This document shows, one piece after another, positions 1-8,720 of a stretch of 25,240 nucleotides of DNA. Origin of the DNA: Pseudomonadota bacterium (GTDB lineage Bacteria; Pseudomonadota; Gammaproteobacteria; Steroidobacterales; Steroidobacteraceae); NCBI GenBank assembly GCA_021850555.1, contig JAJZLX010000017.1, positions 1-25,240 on the forward strand. The letters are read 5' to 3'. Within the stretch, counting starts at the first letter, position 1, and each line of letters begins with the position of its first letter. The notes below the pieces were generated by a model. That model had not been told where the DNA came from and made no database searches. It saw nothing but the letters and a program-made list of their open reading frames with translations. A program made the translations under genes and the position numbers.

Positions 1-1
1 G

Positions 2-1036
2 CAGACGCAGGCGCTCTCGCAGCACCTTGCCAAGGCGAGCAGCGCGCAGTCCAAGCAGATCTCCTCGGCCACCGAGTCCGCCTCCGGCATGGCCAGCTCC
101 GTCGCCGAGGTTTCCGGTAACGCCGAGCGGGCCGCCGATGTGGCCCGCCACTCGGTGGAGATCGCCCACAAGGGCGCCGATGCGGTCCGGCGCACCATCG
201 ACGGCATGAACACCATCCGTGAGACCATCCAGGAGACCTCCAAGCGCATCAAGCGCCTCGGCGAGAGTTCGCAGGAGATCGGCAACATCGTCGAGCTGAT
301 CAACGACATCGCAGAGCAGACCAACATCCTCGCTCTGAACGCCTCGATCCAGGCATCCATGGCCGGGGAGGCAGGCCGCGGTTTCGCAGTGGTCGCCGAC
401 GAGGTGCAGCGGCTCGCCGAGCGCGCGGCCAACGCGACCAAGCAGATCGAGGTGCTGGTGCGCACCATCCAGACCGATACCAACGAGGCGGTGGTATCCA
501 TGGAGCGCAGCACCACCGACGTGGTCGGCGGGGCGCTGCTCGCCGAGAACGCGGGAGCCGCGCTCGGGGAGATCGAGCAGGTCTCGAACCAGATCGCGAG
601 CCTCGTACAGAACATCTCGGGCAGTGCCCGCGCGCAGGCGAGCGGCGCGCAGAACATTGCGCGCAACATGCAGGTGCTCAAGGAGATCAGCGTGCAGACC
701 ACCGAGTCGACCAATGCCACCTCGGCGGCCATTTCCCAGCTCGCCGAGCTTTCCGCCGGGCTGCGCCGCGCGGCGGCCGGCTTCCGTCTGCCCGGGGCGC
801 CGAGCGCGGCGAGCGGGGCCTTCAAGCGGCCCGAGGCGGCGCCGCATGACACCATCGCCGCCAGCGGCAGCCGTTTCGCCGCTCGTTTCCCGGAGCGCTC
901 TGCGGAACCGCCTGCGCCTTTCCCGGGCGCCGCTCAGGGGGCTCCCTCGTCTTCCTCGTCGGGCCACGCAGAGGGCCCGCCCGGTCCCGGGCGGACGCAC
1001 TCGGGCTCAAAGCCTCTTGCCCTGGGTGGCAGCTGA
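2..1036 (+). CDS. pilJ: PilJ, type IV pilus methyl-accepting chemotaxis protein (5' end missing)
   Basis: This is the C-terminal part of a chemoreceptor; the reading frame is open from base 2, so the N-terminal sensor and membrane segments lie outside the window. The signalling hairpin tip, with DIAEQTNILALNASIQAS followed by MAGEAGRGFAVVADEVQRLA, lies at about 300-425 and is the conserved contact site for CheW and CheA proteins. The downstream helix (TKQIE, TIQTDTNEAV) matches PilJ of the Pseudomonas Chp system rather than flagellar receptors. After the coiled coil ends near GFRLP, about 80 residues of Pro/Ser/Gly/Ala-rich, probably disordered tail follow, which I do not remember in Pseudomonas PilJ. 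PilJ is an inner-membrane receptor that controls the ChpA kinase and so twitching motility. The stop lies 18 bases before chpA, consistent with one operon. Confidence 0.9.
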   Translation, partial: QTQALSQHLAKASSAQSKQISSATESASGMASSVAEVSGNAERAADVARHSVEIAHKGADAVRRTIDGMNTIRETIQETSKRIKRLGESSQEIGNIVELINDIAEQTNILALNASIQASMAGEAGRGFAVVADEVQRLAERAANATKQIEVLVRTIQTDTNEAVVSMERSTTDVVGGALLAENAGAALGEIEQVSNQIASLVQNISGSARAQASGAQNIARNMQVLKEISVQTTESTNATSAAISQLAELSAGLRRAAAGFRLPGAPSAASGAFKRPEAAPHDTIAASGSRFAARFPERSAEPPAPFPGAAQGAPSSSSSGHAEGPPGPGRTHSGSKPLALGGS

Positions 1037-1054
1037 GATCCACCCGGGGGCCCG

Positions 1055-4000
1055 ATGTCGGAAATCGCATCGCAAACACTGGAGCTGGTCGGGCGCGAGC
1101 TCAATCACACGCTTGCCGAGGCCCGCGCGGCCATCGAGAGCTACGTCGAGCAGCCGGACAATGTATCGCTCCTCGAGCGCTGCAAGCAGGAGCTGCATCG
1201 GGCGCAGGGCGTGCTGCGGGTGCTCGAGATCTACGGGGCGGCGCTCCTGGCCGAGGAAATGGAGCAGGTGGCAGACTATCTCATCGCCACCGTCACCGAG
1301 CGCAAGGGTCAGGCCGAGAGCCTGGACGCGTTGCTGCGCTCGCTGGTGCAGCTGCCGGGGTATCTCGAGCGGGTGCTCTCCGGCGGGCGCGACCTCGCGC
1401 TGGTGCTGCTGCCGCTGCTCAACGACCTCAGGGCCGTGCGCGGCAGTGCGCTGCTCTCGGAAGGCACGCTGCTGCTGCTCAACCTCAAGTCGGACAGACA
1501 GGCCCAACCGCTTGCCTCCACTCCCGGAGAGCCTCAGCTCACCGTCGAGCAGTGGTGCCGGCGGCTGCGCTCGCAGTTCCAGGCGGGACTCATCGGCTGG
1601 ATCCGCGGCGAGCGCATCGAGCACAACTTGGCGGCGCTCGCGCAGGTGGCCGACAAGCTGGAGCATTCGGCGACGCGCCAGCCGGTCTTCCAGCTCTGGT
1701 GGGTGGCCGGTGCGCTCATCGAGGCGCTGCGCGAGGGCGGACTCGAGGGCGGGGTGTCGGTCAAGCGCCTGCTGGGGCTGGCTGATCGGGAGATCCGCCG
1801 GCTCTACGAGCTCGGTGAGGCCCGGTATTGTCAGAGCCCGCCGGTCGAGCTGCTGAACAATCTGCTTTATTACGTGGGGCGTGCCGAGAGCGCAGGCCTG
1901 CGGGTGTCGGCGGTGCGCACTTCCTTCCGCCTGTCGGAGCTGCTGCCGGTCGATGAGAGCATCGAGCAGGAGCGCGAGAGCCTCTCGGCCCCGAGCGCGA
2001 AGCTCATGCAGACCGTGGCGGTCGCCATCCGCGAGGACCTCGGCAAGGTCAAGGAGGCCCTCGAGCAGTTCGCCCGCCGCGGCGCCCGTGACGGCGAAGA
2101 GCTTCGCCCGCAGGTGCTGATGCTGCGCAAGATCGGCGATACGCTCGGGGTGTTGGGACTGGGCGAGCAGCGCGCCACGGTGCAGACGCAGACGGAGCGG
2201 TTGGAGCGGATCCTGAGCGGTGCCGAGGCCGCCGGCGAGCCGGTGCTGGTCGAGATCGCCGCGTCCCTGATCGCGGTCGAGGACCGGCTCGATGACAGTC
2301 TGGTCGGCATGATCCGGCCCACGGGCGAGACCGAGGTTGCCGGCGAGCACGAGGACCGCGAGTTCCGCGAGGTCCAGGCTGCGGTGCTGCGCGAATGCAT
2401 TCAGAACGTGGCGTGGATCAAGGAGGCGGTCACGCAGAGCCTGGGCGGCTCGCTCGATGCCGCCGCGCTCGACAGCTGGCAGGGCCTCGTGAGGGGCCTC
2501 AAGGCGGCGCTGCTGATGCTCGGGAAGACCCGTGCGGTGGAGATCCTCGAGGGCATCGCCACGCAGCTGCGGCGCATCATGCGGCCCGGCGCGCAGGAGC
2601 TGCCGCCGGGCTGGCTCGACCGTCTGGCCGATGCCATCGTGAGCATCGAGTACTACATGGAAACGCTGCAGGCCGGCCGCAGCGATCCCTGGTACATGTT
2701 GGACAACGCCCACTCGTGCCTGCAGGCTCTCGAGCGCACGCCGCAGGCCGAGGCCGCCCCGCTCGCCCCGATCGAGCCGGCGGCATTCGCCAAGACAGTG
2801 CTGATGAGCCAGGCCGAGACGCACGTGTCCGCCACCATTCCGGATCTGGCCAAGACCGGGCTCACCAAGCCCTCGCCCGCAGGGCTGTCCGCGACCGCCA
2901 AGCTCAGCGCGCTCGCCGAGAACGCCAGCCCCGAGCTGGTCAGGCTGTTTGTCGAGGAGGCGCAGGAGGAGCTCGAGAAGATCCAGCGCCAGTTTCCCCT
3001 CTGGGATCAGAATCCCCTCGATCGCGACGCGCTCGAGGTCGTGCGCCGCTCCTTCCACACGCTCAAGGGCAGCGGACGGATGGTGGGCGCGCGCGAGCTT
3101 GGAGAGCTCGCCTGGGCCGCCGAGAGCCTGCTCAACCGCCTGCTCGATAACACGCTCACGCGTACTCAGGCGATCGTCGAGACCTTGCGTCAGGCCATCG
3201 CCGCGCTGCCGCGGTTGATCGAGCGTCTGCGCAGCGGCCAGCTCTCCGGCACCGACTCCACCGCAATCACCGCCGCCGCGCATGCGTTGGCTGCAGGACG
3301 CGAGGCGATTCCGCCGCCGGCCATGTCAGCGGAGCAGACGCAGCAGACTCAAGCGGCCGAGACCATGGAGGCGCCTGCCGGGCAAAGCCCGCCCGCGATT
3401 CCCGAGTCGCCGGCCGAGCCGCCGGCTCCTGCGCCGCCGCACGCTGCAATCGATGAGGCGCTGCGTGAGATCTACGCCCGGGAAACCGAGGCGCACGTGG
3501 CCACGGTGCGGGAGTTCCTCAAACGGGAGGCACAGGCGCCCGAGCCGCATCTGCTGCCGGAGGAAGTCTACCGAGCCTGTCATACGCTCGCCGGCAGCTC
3601 GAAGACGGCGCAGGCGCGAAACGGCGTGCGTCTCGCCGAGCCCCTCGATCACTGGATCCGGCGGACCTTCACGAGCGGCGTGGGCTTGCGCACCGCGGAC
3701 CTCACGCTGCTCGCCGATTGCATGACGGCCATGGAATCAGTGGCCGAGCATCTGGAAGAGCCGACCGGGTACTTTGCCAGCCACCGGTTGCTGATCGAGC
3801 GGCTGAGCGAGGCCGAGAAGGCGCTCGATGAGCGCATTGCCCTTGCGGCGCGAGAAACGGCGAGCCCGGTGGAATCTGCGCCACCCCCGGCGGCGGTCGC
3901 CGCGCCGGTGGAGCAGCCCGAGGCCGCCGCGGACTTCGATCCCGAGGTCGCCGCTGTCTTCACTGAAGAGGCCCTGGAGCTCATCGACGCTTCCGAGCGG

Positions 4001-6655
4001 GCCCTCGCTGAGTGGCGTGCCGCCCCTGCGAGCGGCGAGCGGGCATTCGCGCTCAAGCGGGCTCTGCACACCCTGAAAGGCGGGGCGCGCATGGCCGGCA
4101 TCATGAACATGGGCGATCTCGCTCATGAGCTCGAGACGCTGGTGACCCAGGCCGAAGGCGGCGCGCTTGCCGCAGACGAGGCCGTGTTCGATGTCATCCA
4201 GGCCAGCCTGGACGAGCTGGCGCGCATGCGCGAGACCGTGGCCAACGGACAGGGGGTGCCGCCGGCCCGTGCGATGATTGCACGCATCCGCGAATTGACC
4301 CATCCGGGACAGCAGGCCGCCGTCCCGGCGCCGGCCACAGAAGCGGCGGCCGTTCAGGCGCCGGCCGACCAGGCTCGTGAACAGACTCTGCCGCCCGCCG
4401 GGGCCGCAGCCGATGCAATCGTTGCTGCTGCCGCCGCCGCACCCGAGCTTGAGCCGCAACCGCGAGCGAGCGAGGTGCCCGTGCCCGAGCTGCGTGAGCC
4501 GGAGCTGCCCGTGCTCGTGCCCGCCGGGCCGGTGGCAGAGATCCTTCAGTTCACGCCGCAGGAGAGTCCACCGGAGGCCCTCGCCGCCGAGCCCGAGACC
4601 CGCACGATCGTGCCGGACGACTATCCTGTTCTGCAGCCTGCGCAACCGGAGGGGGTGGCGCCTGCCGCGATCGAGCCGCCGGCCGCCGTGCCCGCGGAGG
4701 CGCCGCCGGCAGACATCCCGAGGTCTGCGTTGGCCTCGATCTCCCCCTTGCCCGCTCCGCAGCCAGTTCCACCCGGACGCGAGCCGGTCGCGCCGGCTGA
4801 GCGGGCGGAGATGGCGCGCGTCGATGCCGAGCTGCTCGACAAACTGCTCAACGTGGCGGGCGAGGCGAGCATCGCGCGGTCCCGGCTCGAGCAGCAGGTC
4901 AGCTCGATCGACTTCAACCTGGGCGAGCTCTCGCGTACCGTGACGCGCCTGAAAGATCAGCTGCGCAGCCTGGAGATCGAGACCGAGGCGCAGATCCTGA
5001 ACCGTCACGATAAGGAGAGCGGCCACCGCAGCGACTTCGATCCGCTCGAGCTCGATCGCTACTCCTCCATTCAACAGTTCTCGCGTGCGCTGGCCGAGAC
5101 GGCCAATGACGTGGCGAGCCTTCAGCAGCTGCTCGAGAACCTGAGCAAGGACGCGCAGACGCTCCTGCAGCAGCAGGCGCGCACCATGACGGAGCTGCAG
5201 AACGGTCTGATGCGCACGCGCATGGTGCCGTTCCAGCAGCACATCCAGCGGTTGGCGCGCATCGTGCGTCAGGCCGCCGCCGACACCGGCAAGCGGGCAG
5301 AACTCGTGGTCGAGGGCGCCGCAGGCGAGCTCGACCGGCAGGTGCTCGAGCGCATGCTGCCGCCGTTCGAGCACATGTTGCGCAATGCAGTGGTTCACGG
5401 CATCGAGGCCCCCGAGGAGCGCCAGCGTCTGGGCAAGCCGCCCATGGGAAGGATCGAGCTGACCCTGCGGCGCGAGGGGGCGCAGGTCGTGGTGTGCCTG
5501 AAGGATGACGGTGCGGGCATGAACCTGGATGCCATCCGCGCCAAGGGGCGCGCATTGGGGCTGATCCCACCCGGGCCGATCAGCGATGAGGAGGCCATGC
5601 AGCTCATCCTGGAGCCGGGATTCTCCACCGCGGGCAGCGTCACGCAGCAGGCCGGCCGTGGCGTCGGCATGGATGTGGTCGCCACCGAGATCAAGCGGCT
5701 CGGTGGGGCGCTGCACATGCAGACGCAGCAGGGTGAAGGCACGGAATTCACCATCCGGCTGCCATTTACTCTGGCCATCAGCCACGCACTCATCGTCCGC
5801 GCCGCCGACGAGCTGTATGCGTTGCCGTTGCCGACCGTTGAAGGCGTCCTGCGGTTGCCGGCGGTACAGGTCGAGCAGTATCTGGGGCCGGACGCGCCCA
5901 CCTACGAATACGGTGGCCAGAAATACCGCTTCCAGCATCTTGCGGTGTTCGTGGGGCTGACACCCTCGCCTCTGCCGGGTGAGGACGCAACCAATCCCGT
6001 GGTGCTCGTGCGCGCGGGGGAGCACTCCACGGCCCTCGTGGCCGACGAACTGGTCGGCAACCGTGAGATCGTGGTCAAGTCGGTCGGGCCGCAGATCTCG
6101 AGCATCCGCGGGGTCTCCGGGGCGACCATTCTCGGCGATGGACGCATCGTCATCATCCTCGACATCGGCGCGCTCGTGCGTGCCGAGTGGCGCGGTCGCG
6201 GTGTGCTGCCGGTCTCGCGCGAGAAGGACGACCGGCGCACGTTTGCGCTCGTGGTGGACGATTCGATCACGGTGCGACGCGTGACACAGCGCCTGCTCGA
6301 GCGCAACGGCATGCGTGTGCTCACCGCACGCGACGGCATGGACGCGGTCGCCCTGTTGCAGGATCACGTGCCGGACATCATCTTGCTCGACATCGAGATG
6401 CCGCGCATGGACGGCTACGAGGTGGCCGCGCACGTACGCAACGATGCGCGCCTGAAGGATGTGCCGATCATCATGATCACCTCGCGCGTCGGTGAGAAAC
6501 ATCGCGCCCGTGCCATCGAATTCGGCGTCGATGACTATCTCGGCAAACCCTATCAGGAAACCGAGCTGCTCGAGGCCATCGCGCCGCTGGTCGAGCGCGC
6601 CCGCGCCGCGCGCGAAGCCGGCACCGAGGCCGACATCGCAGCTCAAGGAAAATGA
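1055..6655 (+). CDS. chpA: ChpA, multi-Hpt CheA-type hybrid histidine kinase of the type IV pilus chemosensory system
   Basis: The product is 1866 residues, a cytoplasmic hybrid kinase. Residues 1 to about 600 resemble the FimL-like N-terminal part of ChpA, with an Hpt-like helix around His48 (LHRAQGVLRVL) and further degenerate Hpt-like helices near 355 and 485. Clear Hpt modules follow at His668 (HTLKGSGRMVG), at His843 (CHTLAGSSK, degenerate) and at His1005 (HTLKGGARMAG). A Pro/Ala-rich linker spans about 1090-1250. The CheA core starts near 1253. Its ATPase has the N box around Asn1444 and His1448, DDGAGM at 1484-1489 and GRGVGMD at 1534-1540. A CheW-like domain covers about 1570-1715 and a C-terminal receiver about 1729-1850, with phospho-acceptor Asp1779 and Lys1831. 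Pseudomonas aeruginosa ChpA is longer (about 2470 residues, as I recall) with more phosphotransfer modules. It lies between pilJ and chpC. The ATG follows a GGGGG stretch, a weak ribosome binding site. Confidence 0.95.
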   Translation: MSEIASQTLELVGRELNHTLAEARAAIESYVEQPDNVSLLERCKQELHRAQGVLRVLEIYGAALLAEEMEQVADYLIATVTERKGQAESLDALLRSLVQLPGYLERVLSGGRDLALVLLPLLNDLRAVRGSALLSEGTLLLLNLKSDRQAQPLASTPGEPQLTVEQWCRRLRSQFQAGLIGWIRGERIEHNLAALAQVADKLEHSATRQPVFQLWWVAGALIEALREGGLEGGVSVKRLLGLADREIRRLYELGEARYCQSPPVELLNNLLYYVGRAESAGLRVSAVRTSFRLSELLPVDESIEQERESLSAPSAKLMQTVAVAIREDLGKVKEALEQFARRGARDGEELRPQVLMLRKIGDTLGVLGLGEQRATVQTQTERLERILSGAEAAGEPVLVEIAASLIAVEDRLDDSLVGMIRPTGETEVAGEHEDREFREVQAAVLRECIQNVAWIKEAVTQSLGGSLDAAALDSWQGLVRGLKAALLMLGKTRAVEILEGIATQLRRIMRPGAQELPPGWLDRLADAIVSIEYYMETLQAGRSDPWYMLDNAHSCLQALERTPQAEAAPLAPIEPAAFAKTVLMSQAETHVSATIPDLAKTGLTKPSPAGLSATAKLSALAENASPELVRLFVEEAQEELEKIQRQFPLWDQNPLDRDALEVVRRSFHTLKGSGRMVGARELGELAWAAESLLNRLLDNTLTRTQAIVETLRQAIAALPRLIERLRSGQLSGTDSTAITAAAHALAAGREAIPPPAMSAEQTQQTQAAETMEAPAGQSPPAIPESPAEPPAPAPPHAAIDEALREIYARETEAHVATVREFLKREAQAPEPHLLPEEVYRACHTLAGSSKTAQARNGVRLAEPLDHWIRRTFTSGVGLRTADLTLLADCMTAMESVAEHLEEPTGYFASHRLLIERLSEAEKALDERIALAARETASPVESAPPPAAVAAPVEQPEAAADFDPEVAAVFTEEALELIDASERALAEWRAAPASGERAFALKRALHTLKGGARMAGIMNMGDLAHELETLVTQAEGGALAADEAVFDVIQASLDELARMRETVANGQGVPPARAMIARIRELTHPGQQAAVPAPATEAAAVQAPADQAREQTLPPAGAAADAIVAAAAAAPELEPQPRASEVPVPELREPELPVLVPAGPVAEILQFTPQESPPEALAAEPETRTIVPDDYPVLQPAQPEGVAPAAIEPPAAVPAEAPPADIPRSALASISPLPAPQPVPPGREPVAPAERAEMARVDAELLDKLLNVAGEASIARSRLEQQVSSIDFNLGELSRTVTRLKDQLRSLEIETEAQILNRHDKESGHRSDFDPLELDRYSSIQQFSRALAETANDVASLQQLLENLSKDAQTLLQQQARTMTELQNGLMRTRMVPFQQHIQRLARIVRQAAADTGKRAELVVEGAAGELDRQVLERMLPPFEHMLRNAVVHGIEAPEERQRLGKPPMGRIELTLRREGAQVVVCLKDDGAGMNLDAIRAKGRALGLIPPGPISDEEAMQLILEPGFSTAGSVTQQAGRGVGMDVVATEIKRLGGALHMQTQQGEGTEFTIRLPFTLAISHALIVRAADELYALPLPTVEGVLRLPAVQVEQYLGPDAPTYEYGGQKYRFQHLAVFVGLTPSPLPGEDATNPVVLVRAGEHSTALVADELVGNREIVVKSVGPQISSIRGVSGATILGDGRIVIILDIGALVRAEWRGRGVLPVSREKDDRRTFALVVDDSITVRRVTQRLLERNGMRVLTARDGMDAVALLQDHVPDIILLDIEMPRMDGYEVAAHVRNDARLKDVPIIMITSRVGEKHRARAIEFGVDDYLGKPYQETELLEAIAPLVERARAAREAGTEADIAAQGK

Positions 6656-6757
6656 ATGATCAAAGCGATCCCTTACGGCGAGCGAAGCGCGCCGCTGCAC
6701 GGACGGAGCTCGCTCTCCGGCGATCCCCGTAAGGCCTGCGCGCAGCGCATGAAATAG
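6656..6757 (+). CDS. Possible 33-residue small ORF between chpA and chpC
   Basis: An ATG directly follows the chpA TGA (TGA 6653-6655, ATG 6656) and has an AAGGA motif at 6645-6649, six bases upstream, a better ribosome binding site than that of chpC. The frame runs 33 codons to TAG at 6755-6757, ending two bases before the chpC ATG, so it fills the whole gap between the two genes. The peptide starts MIKAIPYGERSAPL, is basic, and matches no family I recognise. It could be a leader that couples chpC translation to chpA, or chance. The DNA also carries a spaced 8-base inverted repeat (CCTTACGG at 6671-6678, CCGTAAGG at 6727-6734), so a structural RNA role is an alternative. Confidence 0.25.
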   Translation: MIKAIPYGERSAPLHGRSSLSGDPRKACAQRMK

Positions 6758-6759
6758 GC

Positions 6760-7224
6760 ATGGCCGAGCGCGTCCAGGAAATCTACAGCCTGCTGATTCC
6801 GCTGTCGGACGGCAGGCTCATCGTGCCGCGCGCATGCGTTGCCGAAGTGGCGGGCCTGCCGGTGGCCTCCGAGATGACCGGCGCGCCCCCGTGGTACCTC
6901 GGTACCGTGCTCTGGAACGGCAAGCCGGTGCCGCTGGTGTCCTTCGAGGGGGCTTGCGGGCGGACGATGCCGCCCTCCTCGGGCCGTACGCGCATGGTGG
7001 TGTTCGTCGGCCTCGGCACCCGCCTCGCTCACTTCGCGATCGTCTCGCAGGGTTTCCCACAGCTGGTGCGGGTGAGCTCCGATGTGATCAGTCCGGCCCC
7101 GGCCACCTTCCCCGAGCGCGCTCCTGTGATCTGCCAGCTGCGCATGGCCAACGAGTTTCCGCTCGTGCCGGACCTGGAGAGGCTCGAGGACATGATTGCC
7201 GAGGAGACGCACGTCGCCCGGTAG
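6760..7224 (+). CDS. chpC: ChpC, CheW-like scaffold protein
   Basis: The 154-residue protein is a single CheW-like domain. Segments EIYSLLIPLSDGRL, PRACVAEVAG, APPWYLGTVLWNG and VPLVSFEGACG are typical of ChpC, the second CheW homologue of the Pseudomonas type IV pilus chemosensory locus. It should link a receptor such as PilJ, or another methyl-accepting protein, to the kinase ChpA at the inner membrane. It lies 104 bases after chpA, a gap filled by a small possible ORF. There is no strong ribosome binding site immediately before its ATG, so its translation may depend on coupling to upstream translation. No chpB (methylesterase) separates it from chpA and no further Chp gene follows it. Confidence 0.9.
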   Translation: MAERVQEIYSLLIPLSDGRLIVPRACVAEVAGLPVASEMTGAPPWYLGTVLWNGKPVPLVSFEGACGRTMPPSSGRTRMVVFVGLGTRLAHFAIVSQGFPQLVRVSSDVISPAPATFPERAPVICQLRMANEFPLVPDLERLEDMIAEETHVAR

Positions 7225-7414
7225 AAAGCCGGATCAAGCGTCAGCGGGAGCGGGACCTTTTTGGCGCTCAAGATTTTGGGCCATTGGCCGACCTGAGAGA
7301 TGAGGGAGGACTGTGACTTCACTCCGCGTCTCGGCGGAGCATTTCCTGGATCATGGGCAGGGACGCGGTCAGCGTTGAGTACACCCCACAGCGAGGCGGG
7401 CTTCCGGCGCCGGT

Positions 7415-8707
7415 GTGAATTTCTCCGTCGTACCAGACTTCGTCGCCATCGGCGGCCTGGTTGCCGTCTTCTGGACGCTCCTGCGCCGCACCCGGGAAAG
7501 TCGCCTCAATTTCTGGCTGGTCGGATGGGGAATGCTGTTGATCCACATCGTCGCGGAGTTCGTGGCCGATAACACTCCCGGCAGCGCCAATGGCGCGTGG
7601 TCCGTCGCCGTTGCGATGTTGGTCATGACCGCCAACGCCTTCCTGTGGGCCAGCAGCGATCAGCTCGACATCCGCTGGCGCAACCTCTCGATGGTGGTGC
7701 TCGGCGCCGTGCCCGACGTCGCGTTTCTCACATGCGACCAGTACGGCATCCACGCTACCTGGCTCTACGCGGCGCTGACCGTTCTCGGCACAGGCTCGAT
7801 GCTGTGGATGCTGCGCGCCTGGCACGGCGCGACCGGGCAGCCGAGCCTGCGCTGGCGCACCTCGCTGGTGGTGGCCGCCTACGCGGTGCAGGGCGCGCTG
7901 GTGGCCTTGCACCATCCGGGCGAGGCCGTCACGTGGATGCTCGTCTGGCACTATCTGGCCGTCGCGGAATTCTATCGGGCGACTGCGCCGCGTCCCTCGG
8001 CCAGCGTGCGCTTCACCATGATCAACTTCATCGCCTGGGCATTCGTCTTCCCCGTCGGTGACCTGATGGCCGTGCTGTGGCCGCACGTGCACGTGGACGC
8101 CGAGGTGTGGAATCTGCCGAAGTTCCTGGTCGCCACCGGCATGACGTTCACGCTGCTCGAAGAGCAGCTATCGAAGGCGGAGTACGCCTCGCTGCACGAT
8201 GATCTCACCGGCCTGCCCAATCGGCGCATGTTCGGGCGCCGGCTGCGCGAGACGATGGATCGGGCGAAGGCTGCGGGCACCCGGATGGCGTTGGTCGTGA
8301 TCGACCTCGACGGCTTCAAGGAAATCAACGACACGCTCGGCCATGCCGCGGGCGATGAGGTGCTGCAGTGCGCGGCGAGGCAATTTCGCGCGCAGCTCGG
8401 GCAGCAGGATGTGCTGGCCCGCCTGGGCGGCGATGAGTTCGCCGTCGTCCTCACGGATATCCCGGACCGGGCGGCCGCCGATCGGGCCGCGCAGGATCTG
8501 CGGCGCGCGCTTTACACCGGCATGGCGATTCGGGGGCGGCAGCTGGCGGTTCGCGCCAGCGTCGGTTTCTCGATCTATCCCGATGAGGGCGAGGACGTGG
8601 ATCGTCTCTATGCATCCGCCGACCGCGCGATGTATGAGCGCAAGGCGCGCCGGCAGGAGCAGGGGCTGGAGCCCGCGGCCGATGCGCGGATGATCACGAG
8701 CACCTGA
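7415..8707 (+). CDS. Membrane-bound diguanylate cyclase (GGDEF domain)
   Basis: The 430-residue protein has a hydrophobic N-terminal half with roughly six or seven membrane helices (about residues 5-240) and a C-terminal GGDEF domain that begins at DDLTGLPNRR (residue 262). The active-site motif GGDEF is intact at 338-342, and the ASVGFSIYP and DRAMYERKAR segments complete the domain, so it should make cyclic di-GMP from two GTP. The inhibitory I-site normally reads RxxD, ending five residues before GGDEF; here Asp332 is present but position 329 is Gly, so classical product inhibition is probably lost. An in-frame stop at 7376-7378 leaves GTG 7415 as the only good start before residue 35. The gene follows chpC after 190 bases. 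I do not recognise the membrane sensor part as a named family. Confidence 0.9.
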   Translation: MNFSVVPDFVAIGGLVAVFWTLLRRTRESRLNFWLVGWGMLLIHIVAEFVADNTPGSANGAWSVAVAMLVMTANAFLWASSDQLDIRWRNLSMVVLGAVPDVAFLTCDQYGIHATWLYAALTVLGTGSMLWMLRAWHGATGQPSLRWRTSLVVAAYAVQGALVALHHPGEAVTWMLVWHYLAVAEFYRATAPRPSASVRFTMINFIAWAFVFPVGDLMAVLWPHVHVDAEVWNLPKFLVATGMTFTLLEEQLSKAEYASLHDDLTGLPNRRMFGRRLRETMDRAKAAGTRMALVVIDLDGFKEINDTLGHAAGDEVLQCAARQFRAQLGQQDVLARLGGDEFAVVLTDIPDRAAADRAAQDLRRALYTGMAIRGRQLAVRASVGFSIYPDEGEDVDRLYASADRAMYERKARRQEQGLEPAADARMITST

Positions 8708-8720
8708 GCGGCTCTGCGGC

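Noticed and set aside
7322..7339. CTCCGC/GCGGAG hairpin upstream of the diguanylate cyclase as terminator of the Chp operon
   Set aside because: The stem is only six bases with no T run; kept as an observation only. I also looked for a c-di-GMP riboswitch in 7225-7414 and saw no match.
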